This document shows positions 17,434 to 25,818 of a DNA stretch of 64,000 bases, piece by piece (the first letter of the stretch is position 1; every line of letters starts with the position of its first letter). Location: contig NZ_JACHVA010000081.1 in NCBI RefSeq assembly GCF_014230055.1, forward strand, positions 27,883 through 91,882. Direction: 5' to 3'. The DNA is from Puniceicoccus vermicola (GTDB lineage Bacteria > Verrucomicrobiota > Verrucomicrobiia > Opitutales > Puniceicoccaceae). Below the pieces are notes generated by a model, which was not told where the DNA came from, did no database searches, and saw only the letters and a list, made by a program, of their open reading frames with translations. A program made the translations under genes and the position numbers.

Positions 17434-18729
17434 ATGAATTCGGTCTTCACTCGCCTCTTCAGCCTCCTCTCTCTCGGCCTTGCCTTGGGCATGCCAGTCG
17501 CTGCCTCCGCCCAGAGTCAGAGCTCGGCCAAACCCCGCACCGTTCGCTCGATCTTTCTCGGAATCGACACTCTTAACCAGCGGGGGTTCGACCTCTTGGA
17601 GGGAAAGCGCATCGGGCTACTCACTCATCCCGCCGGAGTGAACCGCCAAGGGGAGTCGACGATTCAGGTCCTCAACCGCGCGTCGAATGTCGATCTGGTC
17701 GCCCTCTTCGGCCCCGAGCACGGCGTCTACGGCAACGAGAAAGCCAACGTTCCCGTCCTCGACCGGATTGACCCCAAAACTGGCCTCCCCGTTTTTTCGC
17801 TCTACGGCAAATACCGCAAGCCCACCCCGGAGATGCTCTCCAACATCGATGCCATGGTTGTCGATTTGCAGGATCTCGGCGTCCGCTCCTACACCTACAT
17901 CAGCTGCATGAAGCTGGCGATGGAGGCCTGTTTTGAAAACGACGTGGAGTTCATCGTCCTCGATCGCCCCAATCCGCTCGGAGGCCTCAAGGTCGACGGT
18001 CCGATGATGGAAACCCGCTGGATGAGCTACGTCGGCGACTACCGGATGCCCTACGTCTATGGTCTCACCATCGGAGAGCTGGCCCGGATGCTGAAAGAAG
18101 TGCCCGGTTGGCTCGAAGTCCCCGCAAAGGTTCGCCTCGAGGGGGATCTCAAGATCGTGCCGATGAAGGGATGGAAGCGCTCCATGCTCTGGCCTCAAAC
18201 CGGCTTGCGCTGGGTGCCAACCTCCCCAGCCATCCCCGACCTCTCCGCCGTTCTCGGCTATCCGATGACCGGGCTGGGCACGCAACTGGGCGGCTTCCGC
18301 CACGGTTATGGCACTCCGTTCCCCTTCCGCCTTCTCACCTATCCCGGCATGTCGCCCATCACCCTGAAGGCCAAGCTGGAACAATTGAAAATTCCCGGCC
18401 TCAGCTACCAGTTGAAGCGCTATCAACTCCCCAACCGCAGCATGGGCATGGGCGTGTACGTGATCGTCGACGATTACAATGTCCTCCGTCCGACCCAGCT
18501 GAGCTTTGAAATGATGAAGCTCGCCGCCCAATGGTCCGGAAAGAATCCTTTCGCCTCGGCCACCGAAGCGCAGATGACCCTCTACAACAAGCACGTCGGC
18601 TCGACCGAGTGGTGGAACGCCATCTCGACTCAAGGTGGCCGGGTTGACCTGAAATATTTCCTTCGCAAGTTCGAGCTCGAGGCGGACACTTTCCAAGAGT
18701 TCAGCCAGCGCTACTGGATCTATCAATAA
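17434..18729 (+). CDS. NamZ-like exo-beta-N-acetylmuramidase (DUF1343)
   Basis: The 431-residue protein has a signal peptide (cleaved near VAASAQ). It carries the DUF1343 hallmarks: GIDTL near the start, GKRIGLLTHPAGV, LFGPEHGVYG, LPVFSLYGKYRKPTPEM, VVDLQDLGVRSYTYI and LDRPNPLGG. Characterised members (NamZ) remove terminal MurNAc from peptidoglycan fragments, so a periplasmic cell-wall recycling or degradation role is likely. It is 15 bases from the following LptF/G gene and probably cotranscribed with it. The length is typical and no key motif is missing. I use the symbol only as a family name because other wall enzymes of the pathway are not in the window. Confidence 0.9.
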   Translation: MNSVFTRLFSLLSLGLALGMPVAASAQSQSSAKPRTVRSIFLGIDTLNQRGFDLLEGKRIGLLTHPAGVNRQGESTIQVLNRASNVDLVALFGPEHGVYGNEKANVPVLDRIDPKTGLPVFSLYGKYRKPTPEMLSNIDAMVVDLQDLGVRSYTYISCMKLAMEACFENDVEFIVLDRPNPLGGLKVDGPMMETRWMSYVGDYRMPYVYGLTIGELARMLKEVPGWLEVPAKVRLEGDLKIVPMKGWKRSMLWPQTGLRWVPTSPAIPDLSAVLGYPMTGLGTQLGGFRHGYGTPFPFRLLTYPGMSPITLKAKLEQLKIPGLSYQLKRYQLPNRSMGMGVYVIVDDYNVLRPTQLSFEMMKLAAQWSGKNPFASATEAQMTLYNKHVGSTEWWNAISTQGGRVDLKYFLRKFELEADTFQEFSQRYWIYQ

Positions 18730-18744
18730 ACGGCAGTTCCGGCT

Positions 18745-19842
18745 TTGCGCATCGACCTCTACATCTTCCGCGAGTGGGTGAAAATCTTCACCCTCGCTGC
18801 GGGAGCCATCCTCGGGCTCCTCTTACTGAGTGAGATCTACAACGAGCTCCCCGGATTTCTCGACCGCAAGGCACCGTTGGATCAGGTCATCACCTTTTTT
18901 CTGCTTCTCATCCCGGGATATCTCCCCTCCCTGCTTCCGATCTGCTTTCTGCTCTCGCTCCTCTTCTCCCTGGCCTCTCTTCACCGCAACGGAGAGATCG
19001 TGGCAATCCGTTCGGCAGGCATCAGTCTCTTTCGCCTCAGCCGCGCTTACTGGATCGCCGCGGGACTTCTCGCCGCCGTCCTTCTCTGGCTAAACGGCTC
19101 CCTTGCCCCTTCATCCATCGAGAACTCGCGTCTGATCAAGGAGCAGGTCAAAGAAAAAGACCTGGCCAGCCGCAGCGACCATATCCGCGGAACCACCCAG
19201 GATCTCGCCGTCGCGATTCCCGGCAGCGATGAGATTTGGTTTGTGGAGGTCTATCGCCGCTCGAGCAACGAGGCTTTCGGCGTCTCCGTCTCTCTGCCCC
19301 AAGGGGACGGCAAGCGCATCCGCTATGAAGCCGCCCGAGCCGTCTACGATACCGAGAAGGAACACTGGATCCTCGAGGACGGGCTGATTATGAACTTGAG
19401 CGAAGATTCCGGAATCCCCGAGTCCCTCGTCCAGTTCGATCAAATGGAGCTCATAAATAGCGAAATGAGCCCGATCCTACTGGTTGGATTCAGCCAGCGG
19501 CCGAAAGATCTTTCCCTCAACCAACTCGCCGGCCTCCTGAGCGAAATGGGGAATGTGCCCAAGAGTAAACCCTACCGCGCTCGCTACTACTCGATTCTTT
19601 CCTCCCCTTTCCAGTTTTTCGTGGTCGTTCTGATCACGCTCCCCTGCGCCTTGGGCAGTGGCCGTTCCCGCGCTTCCGGAGGTTTTTTCCGCGCCGTCTG
19701 GATCTATCTGGGATTCTTTGCTGTCACCGCAGTCTTCTCGTTCGCCGGTCAGCGCGAAATCCTCCCCTCGCTCCTCGCGGCGTGGAGCCCTTTCGTCATC
19801 GCGACCGCGGCGGGTATTTGGATGTATCGCCAAAACGCTTGA
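18745..19842 (+). CDS. LptF/LptG family permease (YjgP/YjgQ)
   Basis: This 365-residue protein has the family topology: hydrophobic helices near 12-30, 48-75 and 95-115, a large periplasmic domain, then three C-terminal helices (FFVVVLITLPCALGSG, AVWIYLGFFAVTAVF, LLAAWSPFVIATAAG). The opening LYIFREWVKIF matches the usual LptF/G start. These permeases extract lipopolysaccharide from the inner membrane with LptB. I prefer the TTG start at 18745, just 15 bases after namZ, since no ATG precedes the first helix. Only one of the usual LptF/LptG pair is here, so which it is cannot be said. Confidence 0.85.
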   Translation: MRIDLYIFREWVKIFTLAAGAILGLLLLSEIYNELPGFLDRKAPLDQVITFFLLLIPGYLPSLLPICFLLSLLFSLASLHRNGEIVAIRSAGISLFRLSRAYWIAAGLLAAVLLWLNGSLAPSSIENSRLIKEQVKEKDLASRSDHIRGTTQDLAVAIPGSDEIWFVEVYRRSSNEAFGVSVSLPQGDGKRIRYEAARAVYDTEKEHWILEDGLIMNLSEDSGIPESLVQFDQMELINSEMSPILLVGFSQRPKDLSLNQLAGLLSEMGNVPKSKPYRARYYSILSSPFQFFVVVLITLPCALGSGRSRASGGFFRAVWIYLGFFAVTAVFSFAGQREILPSLLAAWSPFVIATAAGIWMYRQNA

Positions 19843-19990
19843 TCCAGCACCCGCGCATTCCGAGCTTTGGGCCTCCTCTAATTTGGAATTCCCACATCGG
19901 CTCCGCGATAAACAAACTTTTGCGGAAAATCCACTAATGAGAACCCGTATCAAGGCTACTTATTGCTTGATGCCCGGCTCATAGTTATGC

Positions 19991-20002
19991 TAATAGCTAT
20001 TA
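19991..20002. promoter_or_regulatory. 12-bp perfect palindrome upstream of the cbb3 locus
   Basis: TAATAGCTATTA (19991-20002) reads identically on both strands. It lies about 58 bases before the ccoS-like start in an AT-rich 217-base gap following an unrelated gene. It could be an operator or part of the promoter for the oxidase genes. It does not match the FNR/Anr consensus, so any link with oxygen control is speculative. Confidence 0.3.
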
Positions 20003-20059
20003 GATGCTATTTTTATTGAGTCTCTCGGCATTAGCCGAGCTGAAACAATTCTCTTTCCG

Positions 20060-20224
20060 ATGAACGTGATTGGCTTGACCATCCTCATCAGCCTACTTCT
20101 AGCCACTCTTTTCCTATGCCTATTCCTCTTCCTACACCAGCGCCACTCCGGTAGCCCCGAGCAGGACTCCCTGCAACCTTTGCGGGAAGAGGACCAGCGA
20201 ACCTCACAGGAAAGCTCTCAATAA
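20060..20224 (+). CDS. ccoS: CcoS-like cbb3 oxidase assembly protein (54 residues)
   Basis: A short frame MNVIGLTILISLLLATLFLC... with one N-terminal membrane helix and a polar, Gln/Ser/Glu-rich tail. Size, single helix and position directly before ccoNO match CcoS/FixS, a small protein needed for maturation of cbb3 oxidases (probably copper/haem insertion). No strong Shine-Dalgarno is visible. Stop at 20222-20224, 30 bases before the ccoNO ATG. The call depends on context; CcoS proteins share little sequence beyond the helix. Confidence 0.7.
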   Translation: MNVIGLTILISLLLATLFLCLFLFLHQRHSGSPEQDSLQPLREEDQRTSQESSQ

Positions 20225-20254
20225 TATTTCTCTCGATTGCCACGAATTAGAAAA

Positions 20255-22693
20255 ATGGAAAACCATTCCCGCGTAACCATTGAATACGATGACCGGATTG
20301 TCCGGCAGTTCACGATTGCCTCGATCTTTTGGGGCGTCATCGGAATGTCGGCCGGAGCCCTCATCGCCTCACAGCTAAACTTTTGGCAGATGAACGGAAA
20401 GTTTCTGGAGTGGCTAACCTTTGGCCTCATCCAGAACGAAGGCCTCCAGCAAATCACTTTCGGACGCCTCCGCCCCCTCCACACAAACGCGGCCATCTTC
20501 GCATTTGTCGGGAACATGATGTTCGCCGGTGTCTACTACTCCACCCAACGACTCTGCCGCTGCCGGCTCGCCTCCGACCTACTCTCCAAAATTCACTTCT
20601 GGGGATGGCAACTGATCATCGTCGGAGCGGCAATCTCTCTCCCGATCGGTCTTACCCGCGGGAAGGAATACGCCGAGCTGATTTGGCCGATCAACATCTG
20701 CGTGGTGCTGATCTGGGTCGTCTTCGCCATCAATTTCTTCTGGACCTTGATCCGACGCAATGAGCGCAGCCTCTACGTTGCCCTCTGGTTCTACATCGCG
20801 ACAATCGTAACCGTGGCGATGCTCTACATCGTTAACCACCTGTCCATCCCGACCAGCTTCACCCACAGCTACCCGATATTTGCCGGGGTTCAGGATGCTC
20901 TCGTCCAGTGGTGGTATGGACACAACGCCGTAGCCTTCTTCCTGACGACACCGATCCTCGGGATCATGTACTACTTCATCCCGAAAGCGGCTCAGCGCCC
21001 GGTCTACAGTTACCGCCTCTCGGTCATTCACTTCTGGTCGCTGGTCTTTATCTACATCTGGGCCGGCCCTCACCACCTCTTGAACACCGCCCTGCCAAGC
21101 TGGCTCCAAGCTCTCGGAATGATCTTCAGCCTCATGCTCTGGGCGCCCTCCTGGGGGGGAATGCTCAACGGCCTCCTCACCCTTCGCGGGGCTTGGCACC
21201 GTCTTCGCACGGACCCGGTTCTCAAGTTCCTCATTGCCGGAGTGACATTTTACGGGATGGCCACTTTCGAAGGCCCCCTCCTCGCTATCAAATCCCTAAA
21301 CAGCCTCTCCCACTATTCAGACTGGACCATCGGTCACGTCCACTCGGGAACTCTTGGTTGGAACGGTTTCATGGCCGCCGGGATGTTCTACTGGCTCGCA
21401 CCCCGCCTCTGGCGGCGGAAGAAGGACCCGGTCGAACCCCACGATGCCGAAGTCAGCTGCCGGGGTCTTCACTCGGTCGCCCTCGCCAATCTCCACTTCT
21501 GGCTGGGGATGATCGGCATCCTCCTCTACGTCGGAGCGATGTGGGTCTCCGGAATCACTCAGGGCATCATGCTCAACGCGGTCAACGGCACGACTCTCGC
21601 CTACCCCGAGTTTATCGAAACCCTGAATGCAATTCGGGCACCGATGCTGTTCCGCCTCATCGGCGGCGTTTTCTACCTCGCAGGCTATGTGTTGCTGGCC
21701 TACAATATTTTCCGCACCATTCGCGCCGGGGAACCGACCACAGGAACAATCGAAGTCGAGATCGATGAGTCGCGTGAACCCGGCTTCCTCAAAGCCTTCA
21801 TCAATGCTCCAGTCGCCTACTCGACCGGAATCATTGTTTTCGGATCCTTCTGGCTCTTTGGGGGCGGCGGATGGCTCATCCTTGGGATGATCGGTTCCAT
21901 TCTCACCGTTCTCGGGGCCGTAGCCCACTTTGAGATCAGTGGTGCCCGCTGGGTCGAATGGTACGACAAGCTCCTCAAGAACTGGGCGGGCTTTACCATC
22001 CTGACCTTCATCTCCGTCGCGATCGGCGGTGCGATCCAGATTATTCCGACAATTACAGTCGAGCGGGCCTCCAACATCGAAGGCCGAATCCAGATCCCCT
22101 ACACGCCCCTCGAACTCGCCGGACGCGATATCTTCATCAGTGAGGGTTGCTACAATTGTCACAGCCAAATGATCCGGACCATGGTCCCGGACGTCCTCCG
22201 CTATGGCTCCCGCCAGGATCAGGGGTATTCCCGCCTCGGTGAGTCCATTTATGACTTCCCCTTCCAATGGGGCTCCAAGCGGACTGGTCCAGACCTCGCC
22301 CGCGAAGGCGGTGCGATCAAGGACGGATACACCTATATGCGGATCGGGAAACGGGATAACGTCTGGCAGTATGGTCACTTGATGAATCCACGAGATCTTT
22401 CTCCCGGATCGACGATGCCGAACTATCCGTTCCTCGCCGACCAGAAGATCGATATTCCCAGCCTCGCCGACCGTATTGCCGTTCAACGTGACTGGCTCGG
22501 AGTGCCCTACCCGGTCGAGATGGACGAAGAGATTGTCCGCAGTCTCGCCGAAAAGCAGGCGCTCGAGATCGCCAATGATTTGAAAGAACGGCAGTTCTAT
22601 GTCGATCCCGACAGCAAGATGGTCGCTCTCATCTCCTACCTCCAAAAGCTCGGAGCCTACGAGGAGACCGCTCGAACCGCCAAAAACGATTAA
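20255..22693 (+). CDS. ccoNO: Fused cbb3-type cytochrome c oxidase subunits I and II (CcoN-CcoO)
   Basis: A single 812-residue protein covers both core subunits of the proton-pumping, high-affinity oxidase. CcoN part (about 15-495): haem ligand His76, CuB ligands His223, His273 and His274, and haem ligands His361 and His363 in IGHVHSG. Two extra helices (about 520-560) bridge to CcoO, whose own helix (about 576-597) precedes a c-type haem site CYNCH (632-636) with a likely axial Met721 in TMPNYPF. I prefer the ATG at 20255 over an in-frame TTG at 20237. Fusion is known in some phyla. It is followed by ccoQ, ccoP and ccoG. Confidence 0.95.
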   Translation: MENHSRVTIEYDDRIVRQFTIASIFWGVIGMSAGALIASQLNFWQMNGKFLEWLTFGLIQNEGLQQITFGRLRPLHTNAAIFAFVGNMMFAGVYYSTQRLCRCRLASDLLSKIHFWGWQLIIVGAAISLPIGLTRGKEYAELIWPINICVVLIWVVFAINFFWTLIRRNERSLYVALWFYIATIVTVAMLYIVNHLSIPTSFTHSYPIFAGVQDALVQWWYGHNAVAFFLTTPILGIMYYFIPKAAQRPVYSYRLSVIHFWSLVFIYIWAGPHHLLNTALPSWLQALGMIFSLMLWAPSWGGMLNGLLTLRGAWHRLRTDPVLKFLIAGVTFYGMATFEGPLLAIKSLNSLSHYSDWTIGHVHSGTLGWNGFMAAGMFYWLAPRLWRRKKDPVEPHDAEVSCRGLHSVALANLHFWLGMIGILLYVGAMWVSGITQGIMLNAVNGTTLAYPEFIETLNAIRAPMLFRLIGGVFYLAGYVLLAYNIFRTIRAGEPTTGTIEVEIDESREPGFLKAFINAPVAYSTGIIVFGSFWLFGGGGWLILGMIGSILTVLGAVAHFEISGARWVEWYDKLLKNWAGFTILTFISVAIGGAIQIIPTITVERASNIEGRIQIPYTPLELAGRDIFISEGCYNCHSQMIRTMVPDVLRYGSRQDQGYSRLGESIYDFPFQWGSKRTGPDLAREGGAIKDGYTYMRIGKRDNVWQYGHLMNPRDLSPGSTMPNYPFLADQKIDIPSLADRIAVQRDWLGVPYPVEMDEEIVRSLAEKQALEIANDLKERQFYVDPDSKMVALISYLQKLGAYEETARTAKND

Positions 22694-22726
22694 TCGAAAC
22701 AACGATTTTAGAGGACAAGCTAAACT

Positions 22727-22927
22727 ATGTTTCACCGAATCCAATACGCAGAATGGCAGCAAATCCTGCCCATTCTTGCTTTTTGCATCAGCTTTCTTCT
22801 CTTTCTCCTGATCGTCGTCCGCGCGATTCGTATGAGAAAGGACAAGGCTTCCGAGATGGCCAATCTTCCCCTCTCTGCGGAAAAAGAAAAATCCGATTCA
22901 TCAGACAATGAGCGCAAACCCGAATAA
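22727..22927 (+). CDS. ccoQ: CcoQ/FixQ-like cbb3 oxidase subunit
   Basis: The 66-residue protein has one membrane helix (about 14-37, ILPILAFCISFLLFLLIVV) and a charged tail. This is the size, topology and place of CcoQ, which stabilises the interaction of CcoP with the core oxidase. It begins 33 bases after ccoNO and its 3' end overlaps ccoP by 20 bases in another frame, implying coupled translation. Confidence 0.82.
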   Translation: MFHRIQYAEWQQILPILAFCISFLLFLLIVVRAIRMRKDKASEMANLPLSAEKEKSDSSDNERKPE

Positions 22928-23480
22928 GGATGACCAGCAGTCCGGAGTCCGTCTCCTCGAGCACAAGTATGACGGGATTCAGGAATACGACCAGAGACTC
23001 CCCAATTGGTGGCTCGTAACCCTTTACGGGGCGATCGCATTCGCCATCGTTTACTGGTTCTTCTACTTCCAGTCCAATGTCGGAAAATCCGACGTCGCCG
23101 AGCTAGAGGCCCGACTCCAAGTGATCGAAGCCGCCAATCTCGAAGCGACCTTGGCCATGCTCGACAACGACAACCTTTGGAAGATGAGTCGCAACGACCA
23201 GTTCGTCGCCGCGGGTCGAGAAACTTTCCAATCCATCTGCTACACCTGTCACGGCACCGACCTCAAGGGAGGCATCGGCTTCAACCTCGTCGACGCCGAG
23301 TGGGTCCACGGCGGACAGCCTGTCGAGGTCTATAACACGGTCAATAACGGTGTCGCAGGAACCGGGATGCAGGCTTGGGGCCCCACTCTCGGGCCTAAGA
23401 AGGTCGCCGAAGTAGTTGCCTACGTATTGTCGCACCACTCCTCCGGAGAAGGCGACGGAGGTGGCAATGAACCGCAATAA
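22908..23480 (+). CDS. ccoP: CcoP-like cbb3 oxidase cytochrome c subunit with a single haem
   Basis: This 190-residue protein has a CcoP-type start (EHKYDGIQEYDQRLPNWW), one membrane helix (about 34-52) and one cytochrome c domain. Haem site CYTCHG lies near residue 110, with a likely Met ligand in GVAGTGMQAWG. Classical CcoP has two haem domains and about 300 residues, so this is a one-haem version; nothing suggests a broken second domain. It passes electrons from soluble cytochrome c to CcoO. It overlaps ccoQ at its start and ccoG at its end. Confidence 0.9.
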   Translation: MSANPNKDDQQSGVRLLEHKYDGIQEYDQRLPNWWLVTLYGAIAFAIVYWFFYFQSNVGKSDVAELEARLQVIEAANLEATLAMLDNDNLWKMSRNDQFVAAGRETFQSICYTCHGTDLKGGIGFNLVDAEWVHGGQPVEVYNTVNNGVAGTGMQAWGPTLGPKKVAEVVAYVLSHHSSGEGDGGGNEPQ

Positions 23481-24936
23481 ACAGACCCCCTCTCGCGAAT
23501 CGGTTACGACCATCGCCCAAGACGGTTCGCGGAATTTCCTTCGTCCCGCCGATGTGCGGGGAAAATACACTCTACTACGGCGGATCAGCGCCATTTTGCT
23601 GATCCTGATCTACGTCTCCCTCCCTTGGATTCCGATCAACGGCTATCCAGCCGTTTTTCTCGATATCGCAGATCGCCGCTTCCACCTCTTCGGCCTCACT
23701 CTGGCGGCCGAGGATCTCTGGATTCTCTTCTTTTTTATTACCGGGCTCGGCTTTCTGCTCTTTCTCGTCACCTCGCTCTTCGGGCGCATCTGGTGCGGTT
23801 GGGCCTGCCCCCAAACCGTCTTCCTTGAGCACGTCTTCCGCCGCGTGGAGCGATGGATCGAGGGTCCTGCCAAGAAGCAGAAGGAACTCGACGCCATGGA
23901 ATGGTGCCCCGAGAAGGTCACGAAGAGACTCCTGAAACACGGCATCTACATCATCCTCGCCGGGATGATTGCCCACCTCTTCCTCTCGTATTTCATCACG
24001 GTGGATATCCTTTTCTCCTGGCTGTCCGAAGGACCAGCCTCCCATCCCCGGGCTTTCGTATTCATGCTCTTCATGACCGGGGTGCTCTATTTCAATTTCT
24101 CGTGGTTCCGCGAACAGCTGTGCCTCATCATCTGCCCCTACGGCCGACTCCAATCCGCTCTGATCGACGATGATTCCGTCGTCATCGGCTACGATGAAAT
24201 CCGCGGCGAACCGCGCGGACGAAAAAAGAGAGCCCGTAAAGCTCCAGAGAGTTCGGAAGCCGATCAGATTTTTCAGGAAGGAGACTGCATCGACTGTCAC
24301 CGGTGCGTCTCCGTATGCCCCACGGGTATCGATATCCGCCAAGGCCTCCAGATGGAATGCATCGGCTGCTCGAACTGTGTAGACGCCTGTAACGAGGTGA
24401 TGGATAAGATCGGTCGCCCGCGCGGTCTCGTCCGTTACGATTCCTTGAATGGTCTCTCCGGCAAGAAGCACAAGATCATCCGACCCCGCCTGTTCCTGTA
24501 CTTTGCTCTCATGAGCTTCGGGATTGCCGCGTTCGCAATCTCAGTGACACACGTCAAACCCGGCAATCTCGGTGTCTCACGGATGACCGGAACGCCTTTC
24601 TTCGTATCGGACGGCAGCATCCGCAACCAGTTCAACCTTCGTCTGATCAACAAGCGTAACCAACCGGCTACGTTCTCGGTTGAGGCGGTCTCCGAACAAG
24701 AAGGCCTCTCTACGGCCGGTTTCGAGGGCTCGATCACCGTCGCCCCGATGCAGGAAATTGTCCGCCCATACGTCATCCTTCTCCCGAAAGAAAAATACGA
24801 CGGGCCCTTTCCTTTGACGATTCAGGTAAACGGACAACCGGGAGATTTCACCGTCTCCCGCGAAGTGGAATTTCTCGGACCCGACCCCCGCCTACTCCGT
24901 GAAGATATGGAACTCCAGTTCGGAGGCGATTCATGA
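23467..24936 (+). CDS. ccoG: CcoG/RdxA/FixG-type ferredoxin-like membrane protein
   Basis: The protein has several membrane helices with the family motif WCGWACPQTVFLEHVFRRVE. It has two [4Fe-4S] cysteine sets, CIDCHRCVSVCP and CIGCSNCVDACN, then a C-terminal Ig-like periplasmic domain (about 380-489). CcoG is a copper reductase that supplies Cu(I) for cbb3 oxidase assembly. I chose ATG 23467 (489 residues), which overlaps ccoP and has GGAGG eight bases upstream. A longer in-frame start at 23416 lies deep inside ccoP and adds a tail without family features. Its stop overlaps the next small gene. Confidence 0.93.
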   Translation: MNRNKQTPSRESVTTIAQDGSRNFLRPADVRGKYTLLRRISAILLILIYVSLPWIPINGYPAVFLDIADRRFHLFGLTLAAEDLWILFFFITGLGFLLFLVTSLFGRIWCGWACPQTVFLEHVFRRVERWIEGPAKKQKELDAMEWCPEKVTKRLLKHGIYIILAGMIAHLFLSYFITVDILFSWLSEGPASHPRAFVFMLFMTGVLYFNFSWFREQLCLIICPYGRLQSALIDDDSVVIGYDEIRGEPRGRKKRARKAPESSEADQIFQEGDCIDCHRCVSVCPTGIDIRQGLQMECIGCSNCVDACNEVMDKIGRPRGLVRYDSLNGLSGKKHKIIRPRLFLYFALMSFGIAAFAISVTHVKPGNLGVSRMTGTPFFVSDGSIRNQFNLRLINKRNQPATFSVEAVSEQEGLSTAGFEGSITVAPMQEIVRPYVILLPKEKYDGPFPLTIQVNGQPGDFTVSREVEFLGPDPRLLREDMELQFGGDS

Positions 24937-25067
24937 GAGGAATCCTGAAAAGATATCCATGGATCTTTCTGGTCATCCTCTTCCTCCTTTCTGTCGGAGC
25001 ATGGGTCTTTTTTATCTACCTCGCCGTGAACAATGCGCCGGAACAGATTGAACCAAGCCAATTCTAA
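24933..25067 (+). CDS. Small single-helix membrane protein after ccoG (44 residues)
   Basis: The frame starts with an ATGA overlap on the ccoG stop and encodes MRGILKRYPWIFLVILFLLS... with one strong helix (about 10-31), a basic N-terminus and a short acidic tail ending SQF. It sits where other cbb3 loci carry FixH/CcoH, but is far too short to include the FixH periplasmic domain. It may be a minimal FixH, a CcoM/CcoS-like accessory peptide or something new. Overlap, topology and codon use support it being real; function is unknown. Confidence 0.6.
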   Translation: MRGILKRYPWIFLVILFLLSVGAWVFFIYLAVNNAPEQIEPSQF

Positions 25068-25093
25068 TCTACAGTTAGGCCTTTCCACGATCC

Positions 25094-25804
25094 ATGATTG
25101 ACCCGCAAACTATTACCGGCCCCACCGCAGCATTTCTCGCGGGAGTCGTCACATCGGTCCACTGCGTGGGGATGTGCGGACCGCTGGCTTGCGCCTTTCT
25201 TCCTCAAGGCGAAGACAAAGCCAATCCGATCGTGGTCACCTCGGTCTACCACGGAGCCCGCGTCTTTGCCTACACGCTCTTGGGAGCCATCGCCGGAGCA
25301 GTCGGGGCGGCCCCGTTTACCTGGTTCGACACCAGCTCCCTGCACTTTTTCCCATGGGCCTTGGTCATCTTCTTTGTCGCCGTCGCCTTCGGCCTCGAAA
25401 AACGAATTCCGAAACCCAAGTTCGTCAGCAAGTGGTTTTTTAAGCTCAACTTGAAGTTCCGGAAGCTCCCTCGCACCTTCGCCGGAGGCCTCCTCGGTCT
25501 GGTCACACCATTCCTCCCCTGCGGCCCCCTCTATCTGGTCTTGGGCGTTGCCCTCATGACCGGATCGATGACCAACGGCGCTCAGTTTCTTTTCGCTTTC
25601 GCACTGGGGACTCTGCCCCTCATTTGGCTGACTCATACTCAATACGCCCGGATCCAGACGCGTATTTCTCCGATCTGGATGAAACGGATTCAACGCGGCA
25701 TGGCCCTCATCCTCGCGGCCATGATTGCCTGGCGGCTCTATGCCGGCCCCGACTTGGTCCAGATGCCAGACGGAAGTATGGAAAACTGCCCTTTCTGCTT
25801 CTAG
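25094..25804 (+). CDS. SafE/UreH-type (DsbD_2-like) membrane protein of the cbb3 locus
   Basis: The 236-residue protein has about six membrane helices, starting with the family motif TSVHCVGMCGPLACAF and a second conserved helix GLLGLVTPFLPCGPLYLV. Members are annotated as sulfite exporter TauE/SafE family or the urease-accessory UreH-like membrane domain. The Cys/Met/His motifs and repeated linkage to ccoG/ccoS suggest copper handling for oxidase assembly, which is inference. It is 26 bases after the small peptide gene and ends the oxidase cluster, 14 bases before a convergent ABC ATPase gene. Confidence 0.83.
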   Translation: MIDPQTITGPTAAFLAGVVTSVHCVGMCGPLACAFLPQGEDKANPIVVTSVYHGARVFAYTLLGAIAGAVGAAPFTWFDTSSLHFFPWALVIFFVAVAFGLEKRIPKPKFVSKWFFKLNLKFRKLPRTFAGGLLGLVTPFLPCGPLYLVLGVALMTGSMTNGAQFLFAFALGTLPLIWLTHTQYARIQTRISPIWMKRIQRGMALILAAMIAWRLYAGPDLVQMPDGSMENCPFCF

Positions 25805-25818
25805 GTCGGGAGTCAGAT

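Noticed and set aside
17617..18726. Minus-strand 369-residue open frame
   Set aside because: Antisense shadow of the NamZ-like gene.
19949..19971. ATCAA and TTGAT half-sites before the cbb3 locus as an FNR site
   Set aside because: They are in the wrong order and spacing (everted, far apart) compared with TTGAT-N4-ATCAA.
21317..22762. Minus-strand 481-residue open frame
   Set aside because: Antisense to ccoNO, which has all haem and copper ligands in the plus frame.
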